From an uncultured Collinsella sp. (GTDB lineage: Bacteria; Actinomycetota; Coriobacteriia; Coriobacteriales; Coriobacteriaceae), in the NCBI GenBank assembly GCA_958415625.1, contig CATYZI010000008.1, forward strand, positions 1 through 64,000: 64,000 nt of DNA. Direction: 5' to 3'. A program made the translations under genes and the position numbers. The notes under the pieces are model-generated. The model was not told the DNA's origin and made no database searches. It worked only from the letters and a program-made list of their open reading frames with translations. This document shows, one piece after another, positions 7,799 through 15,300 of this stretch. The stretch's first letter is position 1; every line of letters starts with the position of its first letter.

Positions 7799-8770
7799 TT
7801 ACCTCTCGCTTGGCTTGGAAGTAGGGTGGCCGGGCTGGTCGTCGTAGGCGTATTTGCTGTACACGTTGACCTCCCACTGCTTTTTTTCGACCTTTGCCAC
7901 GGAATCGAGGATGAAGCCGGTCGCAAGGCTCAGACCGCACAGGAACATAAACGACGCGGCGAGCATGGCGGTGGGGAAGCGCGGAACGAGGCCGGTCTGG
8001 AAATACTCGACAACGATGGGCATGCCCAAGGCGAGGCCGATCACCGCAAACAGAAGCGCGACGAGGCTGAAGAACTTCAGCGGGCGGTAGTCCTTGAACA
8101 GCGTGCCGATCATCGCAACGACTTTAATGCCGTCGCTCACGGTATTGAGCTTGGACTCGGAACCTTCCGGACGGTCGCGGTACTCGATGGGCACATCTTT
8201 GATGCGCCAGCGGTGGTCGACGGCGTGGATCGAGAGCTCGGTTTCGATCTGGAAGCCCTCGGAAAGCACAGGGAAGGTTTTAACGAACGGGCGGCTCATG
8301 GCGCGGTAGCCGGTCATGACGTCATCGAAGCTGTAGCCATAGATCCACTTGATCATGGAGCGGACCAAATTATTACCAAAGCCGTGGAAGGCACGCTTGT
8401 TTTCCTCGGCATAGGTGCCATTTGAGAGACGATCGCCTACGGTCATGTCGGCTGTGCCGTTAAGGATGGGCTCGCAGAGGGCTTTGGACGCCTCGGCGGG
8501 GTAGGTGTCGTCTCCGTCGACCATCAGGTAGCAATCGGCGTCGATGTCGCGAAACATCTGGCGGCATACGTTGCCCTTTCCCTGACGGGGCTCAAAGCGG
8601 ACCGTGGCGCCGTGTTCGGTGGCGATGCGTGAGGTATCGTCCGACGAGTTGTTGTCATAGACATAGACCGTCGCTTGCGGAAGCTCGCGGTGAAAGTCGT
8701 CGATGACTTTGCCGATCGTGAGCGCTTCGTTGTAGCAGGGGATGATGACGGCGATGGATTCAGAATTCAC
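7799..8770 (-). CDS. Glycosyltransferase family 2 with two C-terminal membrane helices
   Basis: Protein of 323 aa. It opens with VIIPCYNEALTIGKVI, contains DNNSSDD and a GDD metal site in YLMVDGDDTYPAE, and ends with two hydrophobic helices at about 232-256 and 264-291. Members of this group transfer hexoses or N-acetylhexosamines to polyprenyl phosphate. The GTG start at 8770 is supported by AAGGAG 7 nt upstream. It is first in a three-gene minus-strand operon; the next gene starts only 6 bases after its stop. The exact donor and acceptor cannot be read from the sequence. Confidence 0.85.
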   Translation of the reverse strand: MNSESIAVIIPCYNEALTIGKVIDDFHRELPQATVYVYDNNSSDDTSRIATEHGATVRFEPRQGKGNVCRQMFRDIDADCYLMVDGDDTYPAEASKALCEPILNGTADMTVGDRLSNGTYAEENKRAFHGFGNNLVRSMIKWIYGYSFDDVMTGYRAMSRPFVKTFPVLSEGFQIETELSIHAVDHRWRIKDVPIEYRDRPEGSESKLNTVSDGIKVVAMIGTLFKDYRPLKFFSLVALLFAVIGLALGMPIVVEYFQTGLVPRFPTAMLAASFMFLCGLSLATGFILDSVAKVEKKQWEVNVYSKYAYDDQPGHPTSKPSER

Positions 8771-8800
8771 TCAATGCTCCTTATACATTCAATCCTTGAA

Positions 8801-8891
8801 AGTATAGCCGTTTGGGCTTGGCATCCTAAGATGTGGGTTAGTTCTCCAGTTTTGTTGCGCGAATCGTTTGCATGGCCGTCGGGTCTATACT
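8801..8891. promoter_or_regulatory. Divergent promoter region between glycosyltransferase and exporter operons
   Basis: On the minus strand a TATACT -10 (8801-8806) lies 17 bp from a weak TTAGGA -35 (8824-8829) and would drive the glycosyltransferase operon. On the plus strand a TATACT at 8886-8891 precedes the exporter start by 39 bp, but its -35 is poor. The two operons are divergently transcribed from this 160-bp gap. Confidence 0.4.
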
Positions 8892-8930
8892 GTTCGTTTG
8901 TCAACGATTACGAGTAAAGGAGTTGCATCC

Positions 8931-9776
8931 GTGTCGGATCAGACAAAGCAACAAGAAACTCGCAGTCTGCCTGCGACGTTTGCTAAGAACGAATTTGAGA
9001 AGGATGCGTTTATCCTTCGTCAGCTGGTTACCAAGGATTTTAAGATCAAGTATCGCCGTAGCGTTCTGGGCGTCGCATGGTCGGTTCTCAACCCGCTGCT
9101 GATGATGATCGTCATGGCCATCGTGTTCTCGACGATTTTTGGCCAGGGCCGCAATGGATCAATGACGCCCGAGATGTACCCGCTGTACTTGATCGTGGGT
9201 AACGTTACCTTTGCCGTCATGTCCGAGTCCACGAACCAGGCCCTAACGTCGATCGTGGGTGCTGCCCCTCTGCTCAAGAAGGTTAAGGTGCACCGCTGGG
9301 TCTTCCCGGTGCAGAAAGTGCTTTTCTCGCTGGTGAACTTTGCCTTCTCGCTGGTCGCCGTCGCCATCGTCATGCTGTGGTTCCGCGTTATGCCTTCTTG
9401 GCACCTGATTCTGCTGCCGGTTTGCCTGCTGCTGCTTATGTGCTTCTGCATGGGCCTGGGCATGATGCTCTCTGCCCTTACGGTCTTTTTCCGCGACGTT
9501 ATGCATCTGTGGAGCGTAGTCATTACGGCGTGGACTTATATTACGCCCATCTTCTGGACGACTGACTATATTGCGCAAATGCCGCATCTCGTGCGTATCT
9601 TGATGTATGCGAACCCCATGTACAACTACCTGCAGTTTATGCGCGATATCTTTCTGTTCCAAACTACGCCCTCGCTTATGACGTTTGGTATGTGCGCTGC
9701 TTGGGCGGTCCTTGCGCTTGTTATTGGCTATACCGTGTTCCATAAGTCCGAGCGCAAGTTCATCCTCTACATCTAA
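8931..9776 (+). CDS. ABC-2 type polysaccharide exporter permease (TagG/Wzm-like)
   Basis: Protein of 281 aa from GTG 8931, chosen because AAAGGAG lies about 9 nt upstream; longer in-frame starts would overlap the promoter. The motif DFKIKYRRSVLGVAWSVLNPL is characteristic of TagG/RfbA/Wzm permeases, followed by six hydrophobic segments. It would move a lipid-linked teichoic-acid-like or rhamnan polymer across the membrane. It is paired with the ATPase gene starting 11 bases downstream. Confidence 0.92.
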   Translation: MSDQTKQQETRSLPATFAKNEFEKDAFILRQLVTKDFKIKYRRSVLGVAWSVLNPLLMMIVMAIVFSTIFGQGRNGSMTPEMYPLYLIVGNVTFAVMSESTNQALTSIVGAAPLLKKVKVHRWVFPVQKVLFSLVNFAFSLVAVAIVMLWFRVMPSWHLILLPVCLLLLMCFCMGLGMMLSALTVFFRDVMHLWSVVITAWTYITPIFWTTDYIAQMPHLVRILMYANPMYNYLQFMRDIFLFQTTPSLMTFGMCAAWAVLALVIGYTVFHKSERKFILYI

Positions 9777-9787
9777 GGAGTGCTGTG

Positions 9788-10555
9788 ATGACTGAATCTG
9801 TTGTTGATTACAGCGAGCAGCCTCTGGCTGTCGAGGTCGACGACGTCACCATGATCTTTAACATGGCGTCCGAGTCGCTGACCAACCTCAAGGAGTACTT
9901 CATCAAGCTTGCCAAGCACGAGTTGTTCTTTGAGGAGTTTAGGGCGCTTAAGCATATTTCGTTTGATATTCATCGTGGCGAGGTCGTGGGTCTGGTTGGC
10001 ACCAATGGCTCCGGCAAGTCTACGATGCTCAAGATTATCGCTGGCGTGCTTGAGCCAAGCGAGGGCAGCGTTAAGGTGCACGGTAACATCGCGCCGCTGA
10101 TTGAGCTTGGTGCCGGCTTTGATCCCGAGCTGACCGCCCGCGAGAACATCTATCTGAACGGCGCCCTGCTCGGCTATACCAAGGAGTTCATCGACGTCAA
10201 CTTTGACGGCATTATCGAGTTCGCTGAGCTTCAGAACTTTGTCGACATGCCGCTTAAGAACTTCTCCTCGGGCATGGTTGCGCGTATTGCCTTTGCAATC
10301 GCGACGATTACCGAGCCCGATATTCTGATCGTTGACGAGACGCTGTCCGTCGGTGATGTGTTCTTCCAGCAGAAGTGCGAGGCCCGCATCCAGCACTTTA
10401 TCCAGAGCGGCGACGTGACGGTTCTGTTCGTTTCGCACTCCATGGAGCAGGTTGAGCGCATCTGCCAGCGTGCCGTTTGGATTGAGAAGGGTGACCTTCG
10501 CATGGATGGCCCGGTCGATGAGGTCTGCAAGGCGTACCGCGAGCAGTTCAACTAG
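9788..10555 (+). CDS. Polysaccharide exporter ATP-binding subunit (TagH/Wzt-like)
   Basis: Protein of 255 aa from ATG 9788 (an in-frame GTG lies at 9785), with AAGGAG 7 nt upstream. Walker A GTNGSGKST, a GAGFDPELTARENIYLNG stretch typical of the polysaccharide-export subfamily, signature FSSGMVARIAFAIA, and Walker B ILIVDETLSVGD are all intact. It ends soon after the ATPase domain, so it has no Wzt-type C-terminal carbohydrate-binding domain; substrate recognition should resemble TagGH rather than O9a Wzt. It acts with the preceding permease. Confidence 0.93.
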   Translation: MTESVVDYSEQPLAVEVDDVTMIFNMASESLTNLKEYFIKLAKHELFFEEFRALKHISFDIHRGEVVGLVGTNGSGKSTMLKIIAGVLEPSEGSVKVHGNIAPLIELGAGFDPELTARENIYLNGALLGYTKEFIDVNFDGIIEFAELQNFVDMPLKNFSSGMVARIAFAIATITEPDILIVDETLSVGDVFFQQKCEARIQHFIQSGDVTVLFVSHSMEQVERICQRAVWIEKGDLRMDGPVDEVCKAYREQFN

Positions 10556-10607
10556 GTTATAATTACTTGCGCATGGCTGAGTTGTTTGGCTGAGCATGCG
10601 GTTATTT

Positions 10608-10684
10608 GCTCCATTAGCTCAGTTGGATAGAGCAGGGGACTTCTAATCCCAAGGTCGACGGTTCGAATCCGCCATGGAGCACCA
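10608..10684 (+). tRNA. tRNA-Arg (anticodon TCT)
   Basis: A 77-base cloverleaf with encoded CCA. The acceptor stem GCTCCAT pairs with ATGGAGC, the D-arm is AGCTCAGTTGGATAGAGC, the anticodon loop CTTCTAA gives TCT (reads AGA), and the T-arm is GACGGTTCGAATCCGC. The lower-GC cassette copy B lies just beyond its 3' end, as often seen at tRNA integration sites. Confidence 0.97.
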
Positions 10685-10694
10685 TCGTTTATTA

Positions 10695-10726
10695 AGCCCG
10701 GACCGCCTGGTGGTCTGGGCTTTTTT
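10695..10726 (+). terminator. Terminator after tRNA-Arg(TCT)
   Basis: AGCCCGGACC (10695-10704) pairs with GGTCTGGGCT (10712-10721), with one G-U pair, followed by six T. It separates the plus-strand exporter/tRNA unit from the converging cassette B. Confidence 0.9.
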
Positions 10727-10756
10727 CATGGTCCCTTAGATGATTTAAAGGATTCG

Positions 10757-11758
10757 TTATTCCGCCTTCAGACACTCGGGCAAACCGCTTGCAACTGCAT
10801 TCATCGCTTGCGGCTTGAGATACTGCTCATTGAGCTTTGCCTTCTTGTAGGCATAGCGAGTATCTGCCGAATATTTGACCAATACATCGGTAAAGAAGCG
10901 CTCCCAGCTCAGGTAATCGCGGCTTTCGATATAGCTCGATGGGTCCTCGAGAATCATGGGAATGTCGTTGCTGGGGATAAGGCCAGATCGCAGAAGCGTC
11001 CACTCAAACGATTCTGGAAGAAACAGACGAACGTTCTTGTAAACGCGCTGCCCCAGCACCTTTTCGATGTAGGGGCCAAACGCTGCGCCATCTCCTATGG
11101 CGAGGACGTTTTGTTCTGGACATTCGTGAATCATTCGCTTTAGATTTGCTACGCCGGTGGCGGTGTAGCAGGGGATTCCCAACTGATTGCACAGGGCGCT
11201 GTAGAATTGATATCCGGACTTACTGTCCTCGACAACTACGGCGTCGGGTATCTCGAATCCAACATTTAGATCCTGATACAACATGCTTGCCGTGTGGTCA
11301 TATAGCGGCTTGGTCACCGAGTAGAAGCGTCTGTCGCTCTTGCGGCCATTAATTGTCTTGCTTGTGGTGTTGACTAGCTTTAGGATCTCGTCGACGCTGT
11401 AGGGGAGTTCGTTGGCGTCGCGACGAGATATCAGAACAAAATAGTTGGATGATCCGTTGATGGCTTTGGCGAAGTCCTTTGAGTAGATAAACTCGTTGCC
11501 CTCATCTAGAAAGACGATCGAATCTTCGATGATCGACAGCTCGCGTTCCCAGCGTCTGCCGGAAAGCGTTTCGCAGGGCACGTCGCAGCTGAGTGTAACG
11601 CCGCTTTCCGGTCCTCGGTCGTTGAAGTCGCGAATCATCGAGATGAGCGTCGTTTTGCCCGTGCCGCTGTTGCCGCGAATGAAGGAAATGTTGCGTTTAA
11701 AGGTGAGTGTGTATTTGACCTTTGCACGCTCTACGACAACGGTATGCGTTCCCTTCAT
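10757..11758 (-). CDS. Uncharacterised P-loop ATPase, cassette copy B
   Basis: Protein of 333 aa, homologous along its length to the ATPase at 755-1729. Walker A GNSGTGKTT is at 29-37, Walker B SIVFLDE at 80-86, LPYSVDEI at 118-125, VEDSKSG at 176-182 and GDGAAFG at 222-228. No ABC signature is present in the chain. The start ATG shares its A with the TAA stop of the upstream LSGG-protein gene (TAATG), so the two are translationally coupled. The two copies have clearly diverged, which argues for independent acquisition or old duplication rather than recent copying. Function unknown. Confidence 0.78.
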   Translation of the reverse strand: MKGTHTVVVERAKVKYTLTFKRNISFIRGNSGTGKTTLISMIRDFNDRGPESGVTLSCDVPCETLSGRRWERELSIIEDSIVFLDEGNEFIYSKDFAKAINGSSNYFVLISRRDANELPYSVDEILKLVNTTSKTINGRKSDRRFYSVTKPLYDHTASMLYQDLNVGFEIPDAVVVEDSKSGYQFYSALCNQLGIPCYTATGVANLKRMIHECPEQNVLAIGDGAAFGPYIEKVLGQRVYKNVRLFLPESFEWTLLRSGLIPSNDIPMILEDPSSYIESRDYLSWERFFTDVLVKYSADTRYAYKKAKLNEQYLKPQAMNAVASGLPECLKAE

Positions 11759-12207
11759 TACTCATCAACATCCAAAAAGTCATTCGTGGCGCCGACAAAC
11801 TCCTGCATGTTTCTGACGATGCGGTCATCGTTTTCAATGCGGATTTCAAAGTTCTTCCAGGGGAACTTCATGATGTGGTAAAGGGTCACCAGCACATCCT
11901 GCTCTTTGCCGATTTTGAGCAGCCACCGGGCACAGTTGTCTCCGCAGGTAGAGGCGTTGAACACCATATTTGGGAGATTGCACACCAGCAGCAGCGTCTT
12001 AACGCCGCCGGACAGTTCGAGTGGGGTGATCGAGCCCAGCTGTTTGCTTACGATGTTGTGGGGACCGATGAGCTCTGATCCGTCCACGCTTTTAATAATC
12101 TGTGCGGCCATAGGGTCTTCGAACCAGGAATCCAGGTATGAGTTCCTAAAATAGGTTTCGGTATCGTAGATGGAACCGGGGTAATCCCCCAGATGGATGC
12201 TTAACAT
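11758..12207 (-). CDS. Uncharacterised LSGG-motif small protein, cassette copy B
   Basis: Protein of 149 aa; ATG 12207 is chosen over the longer frame from 12297 because it aligns with copy A and has GGAG about 8 nt upstream. LSGGVKTLLL at 65-74 and FNASTCGDNCARW at 83-95 fall at exactly the same residue numbers as in copy A. It has no signal peptide or membrane helix, so it is presumably cytoplasmic. The gene overlaps the ATPase gene by one base. It resembles the DUF4869 family from memory; the role is unknown. Confidence 0.72.
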   Translation of the reverse strand: MLSIHLGDYPGSIYDTETYFRNSYLDSWFEDPMAAQIIKSVDGSELIGPHNIVSKQLGSITPLELSGGVKTLLLVCNLPNMVFNASTCGDNCARWLLKIGKEQDVLVTLYHIMKFPWKNFEIRIENDDRIVRNMQEFVGATNDFLDVDE

Positions 12208-12250
12208 GCGCGTCTCCAGACGTTGTGTGACTGCAATGATTATATGCCAG

Positions 12251-12292
12251 TAATAAAGTGCCGCCAGTAGCGAGGTTGCTGCTGGCGGCACT
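12251..12292 (-). terminator. Terminator of the aromatic supra-operon
   Basis: AGTGCCGCCAG (12257-12267) and CTGGCGGCACT (12282-12292) form a perfect 11-bp stem; on the minus strand it is followed by TTTATTA. It lies 45 bases after the aroQ stop and just before the cassette B start, so it should insulate the two units. Confidence 0.65.
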
Positions 12293-12337
12293 GGCATTAT
12301 TAGCGTGTGAATCGCGTTGATGGATTTGCTCGCGAGG

Positions 12338-12775
12338 CTACTTTTCGAGACGCTCCCTCAGCAGCTCCAACGCATGGGCGTAGCCCTGGAGGCCTTCGCC
12401 GGTGATGGTGGCAAAACAGGCCAGGCGGGCGTAGCTTACCTGGCGGAAGTCCTCGCGCGTCTCGACGGCACTGATGTGGACCTCGACGGCAGGGATGGCG
12501 ACGGCCTTGAGGGCGTCCAGGATCGCTACGCTCGTGTGTGTGTAAGCCGCCGGGTTAATGACGATGCCGTCGACCTTGCCGTATGCCTCCTGGATCTTGT
12601 CGACGATGCTGCCCTCGTGGTTGGACTGGAAGACCTCGACCTCGTCGAAGCCCTGCGCGGCGCCTGCCTCCTTGCAGATCTGGACCAAGCGGTCGTAGTT
12701 GTCGCTGCCGTAGATGCCCGGCTCGCGAATGCCGAGCATGTTGAGGTTGGGTCCGTTGATGACGAGAGCTTTCAT
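12338..12775 (-). CDS. aroQ: Type II 3-dehydroquinate dehydratase
   Basis: Protein of 145 aa, the usual family length; it dehydrates 3-dehydroquinate to 3-dehydroshikimate, step three of the shikimate pathway. INGPNLNMLGIREP with the following GIYG, NHEG, INPAAYTHTSVAILDAL and VEVHISAVETREDFR are the family motifs including the catalytic Tyr and His. It is last in the minus-strand aromatic operon. Its AAAGGA ribosome site is embedded in a repeat arm that can be sequestered by a hairpin (see 12784-12858). Confidence 0.96.
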   Translation of the reverse strand: MKALVINGPNLNMLGIREPGIYGSDNYDRLVQICKEAGAAQGFDEVEVFQSNHEGSIVDKIQEAYGKVDGIVINPAAYTHTSVAILDALKAVAIPAVEVHISAVETREDFRQVSYARLACFATITGEGLQGYAHALELLRERLEK

Positions 12776-12783
12776 GGTTGCTT

Positions 12784-12858
12784 CCTTTGTGGTTGGTCGG
12801 GCGGTGCGACGGAATTGAAAACAACCACAAAGGTGCCTGGCCCCTTTGTGGTTGTTTT
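12784..12858 (-). promoter_or_regulatory. Three-arm alternative hairpin between aroE-aroK and aroQ
   Basis: On the minus-strand transcript, arm 1 (12858-12843) pairs perfectly over 16 bp with arm 2 (12833-12818), giving a terminator-like hairpin ending in U4. Arm 3 (12795-12784) repeats 12 bases of arm 1 (CAACCACAAAGG) and contains the aroQ Shine-Dalgarno, so arm 2 can pair with either. One fold would terminate or expose the site, the other would hide it. The repeats are seen directly; switching is inferred. Confidence 0.6.
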
Positions 12859-12860
12859 TG

Positions 12861-14111
12861 TTAGAGAGCGGGTGGGAGGGTGTCGAGGAGGGCTCGGGCG
12901 GTGTTGGCGGCGCAGTCGCGTGAGTCGATGATGTAGTCGGCCCAGGCGCGGTAGCGCGGCATGCGCTGCTCGGCCAGCTTGTCGATACCGTCGCGGGCGG
13001 TGATGGGACGACCCTTGTGGGCGAGCTCGTCGAGCTTACGGTTGAGCATCACAATCTGGCTGTTCTGGTGCAGCAGCGGGTAGTTCTCGTCTCGCGTGAC
13101 GACGCCGCCGCCGGTGGAAAGCACCAGGCCGCTGCGCTTGGAGATGTCGGCCAGTGCCGCCGTCTCCTGCTCACGGAAGGCCGGCTCGCCGCGCTCGACG
13201 ATAAAGTCTGAGCAAGGCATGCCCAGACGCTCCTCGAGGGCGCGGTCCAGGTCGATGTGTTCGCGGCCGGTGATCAGGGCGATCTGCTCACCCACGCGGG
13301 TTTTGCCCGAGCCCGGCATGCCGATCAGGGCGATGTTCTGCTCGCGGCACGACAGGCGCTCCGTCACGTCCAGGATGCGCTCGCGCGGAGTGACCTGGCC
13401 GGTATAACGCTCGACGGCTTGCGCCGCCTGGGCCACGAGCATGAGCAGGCCGCCGATGCAGGGGATGTCGCGGCGCTCGGCCTCGAGCATGAGTCCCGTG
13501 CGGGCGGGATTGTAGACGATATCGATGATGCCCTCGAGCGCGTCGAGCCCCTCGAGCGCGCAAGGCGCGTCGGGGCAGTGGGGGAACATGCCGGCAGGCG
13601 TGCAGTTGACGAGCAACGCGGCGTCGGACTGCTGTGCGATGTTGTCGTAGTTGACCTCGCTCGCGCGTCCCACGGGTACCACAATCGCACCCAGGTCGCC
13701 CAGCACCATACTTGCCGTGGTGCCGGCGCCGCCGGTGGCTCCGAGCACGAGGACCTTCTTGCCGGCAATCTCCACACCCAGCTCCTCGACCAGGCATTGG
13801 AAGCCGAAGTAGTCGGTGTTGTCGCCGCGCAGACGGCCATCGGGCAGTCGCGTGATCGTGTTGACGTTGCCCATACGCTCGGCCAGCGGGCTCAGCTCGT
13901 CCAGGTAGTCCATGACGGCACGCTTGTAGGGAATGGTCACGTTGGTGCCCTCCCACTCGTCGCCCGTCATAAAGGCCTCAAGATCCTCGGGCTCGCGCTC
14001 AAAACGTACGTACTCAAGCCCCGCGAGTTCCTTGTAGATGGTCGGGGTGTAGCTGTGGCCCAGCACGCGGCCCAGCACGCCGTAGGGGCGGGTTGCGGCG
14101 GCATCGGTCAT
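12861..14111 (-). CDS. aroE-aroK: Fused shikimate dehydrogenase / shikimate kinase
   Basis: Protein of 416 aa catalysing reduction of dehydroshikimate and phosphorylation of shikimate. The AroE part (1 to about 255) has TNVTIPYK (56-63), DNTD (97-100) and NADP-binding GATGGAG (124-130). The AroK part begins near 258 with Walker A GMPGSGKT (264-271), then IDLDRALEERLG and the shikimate-binding STGGGVV. The start codon directly abuts the pheA stop (TAGATG). The fusion would keep the two consecutive steps in one polypeptide. Confidence 0.93.
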   Translation of the reverse strand: MTDAAATRPYGVLGRVLGHSYTPTIYKELAGLEYVRFEREPEDLEAFMTGDEWEGTNVTIPYKRAVMDYLDELSPLAERMGNVNTITRLPDGRLRGDNTDYFGFQCLVEELGVEIAGKKVLVLGATGGAGTTASMVLGDLGAIVVPVGRASEVNYDNIAQQSDAALLVNCTPAGMFPHCPDAPCALEGLDALEGIIDIVYNPARTGLMLEAERRDIPCIGGLLMLVAQAAQAVERYTGQVTPRERILDVTERLSCREQNIALIGMPGSGKTRVGEQIALITGREHIDLDRALEERLGMPCSDFIVERGEPAFREQETAALADISKRSGLVLSTGGGVVTRDENYPLLHQNSQIVMLNRKLDELAHKGRPITARDGIDKLAEQRMPRYRAWADYIIDSRDCAANTARALLDTLPPAL

Positions 14112-15257
14112 CTAGAGCACCTCCGTGTAGCTGCCAAAGTAGGTGAAGCTCTCGCACACGTCGTCGATGGAATCGAGCAGGTCGTCGAGGGCCCTGCTGC
14201 CAAAGGGGCAGTCCAGGTCAAAGTAGAACATAAACTCAAAGTCGCGGCCGGGGATGGGACGGCTCTCGAGCTTGATGAGGTTGATGTTGAGGGCGTAGAA
14301 GCGCTCGAGCACGCGGTAGAGTGCGCCCGGCTCGTTGGTTGTGGTGATCATGAGCGAGGTGCGGTTGGCACCGGGATAGACGCGCGGCTCGCGGCTGATG
14401 ACGACAAAGCGCGTGTAGTTGTTGTCCGAGTCCTGGATGTTGGGCTCCAGTATCTCCAGGCCATACAGCGCGGCGCAGCTGCGCGAGGCGATGGCGGCGA
14501 CGTCGGCGCGCTCGGAGTTGGCAACCATCTCGGCCGACATGGCGGTGTTGGGGTACTTGGTGGCGTGCAGGTTTCGGTTCTCGATATAGCCGGCGCACTG
14601 GGCAATGGCTTGGCCGTGGCTGTAAACCTCGCGCACGTCTGAGAGCTTGGTGCCGGGCTTGACGAGCAGATTGTGGTCGATCTTGAGGCGCAGCGAGCGC
14701 ACGATATGGAAGTCGAACTGCGCGAGCAGGTCGTAGACGGCGTTGACGGAACCTGCGGTGGAGTTTTCGATGGGCAGTACGCCAAACTCGCAGAAGCCGT
14801 CGCGCACGGCGCGCATAACGCCCTTGAAGGTCTCGAAGAACGCGATGTCGGGCACGTCGAAGAGCTTGCACGCGGCGATCTGGCTGTAGGCGCCTTCGAC
14901 GCCCTGGCAGGCGACGGTGGCCGTCTGGGGGAAAGGCGTGTCAAAGGCTACGGCCGTAGCGTGGGCCTGTTGCGAGACGGTGATGCCCTTGAGTTCGTTG
15001 ATGTAGCGCTGCTGCTCGGCCTTGCTCATGCTCATGAGGAGACGGAACAGGGTGATGGTCTGCGCCTCGTAGCGCTCGGGCACGCGGTCGGCAAGGTTGT
15101 TGAGCTTGGAGCGTTCGCGGGCGGGGTCGAAGACGGCCTTGCCCATCTCGATCTTTGATTTGGCGACCTCGGTGGCAATGTCCATGCGCTCGACAAAGCT
15201 GTTGAGGAGCGTGGTGTCGATGCCATCGATGGTCTGGCGGATGTCAGCAAGGTCCAT
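14112..15257 (-). CDS. pheA: Bifunctional chorismate mutase / prephenate dehydratase (P-protein)
   Basis: Protein of 381 aa from ATG 15257, which has AAAGGGG just upstream; the longer frame to 15344 has no ribosome site and would run into aroC. The N-terminal AroQ-class chorismate mutase (about 1-85) begins DLADIRQTIDGIDTTLL. The prephenate dehydratase domain follows, with ENSTAGSV and NNYTRF. The C-terminal ACT domain carries ESRP, the phenylalanine-binding motif, so feedback inhibition by phenylalanine is expected. It makes phenylpyruvate from chorismate. Confidence 0.93.
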   Translation of the reverse strand: MDLADIRQTIDGIDTTLLNSFVERMDIATEVAKSKIEMGKAVFDPARERSKLNNLADRVPERYEAQTITLFRLLMSMSKAEQQRYINELKGITVSQQAHATAVAFDTPFPQTATVACQGVEGAYSQIAACKLFDVPDIAFFETFKGVMRAVRDGFCEFGVLPIENSTAGSVNAVYDLLAQFDFHIVRSLRLKIDHNLLVKPGTKLSDVREVYSHGQAIAQCAGYIENRNLHATKYPNTAMSAEMVANSERADVAAIASRSCAALYGLEILEPNIQDSDNNYTRFVVISREPRVYPGANRTSLMITTTNEPGALYRVLERFYALNINLIKLESRPIPGRDFEFMFYFDLDCPFGSRALDDLLDSIDDVCESFTYFGSYTEVL

Positions 15258-15300
15258 AGGGACCCCTTTCACGTGTCGGGGGATGTTGAGGGGCGGGTAG

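Noticed and set aside
12208..12297. Longer start (12297) for the small LSGG protein of cassette B
   Set aside because: The extra 30 residues come from the terminator stem region and do not align with copy A, whereas 12207 has a good ribosome site.
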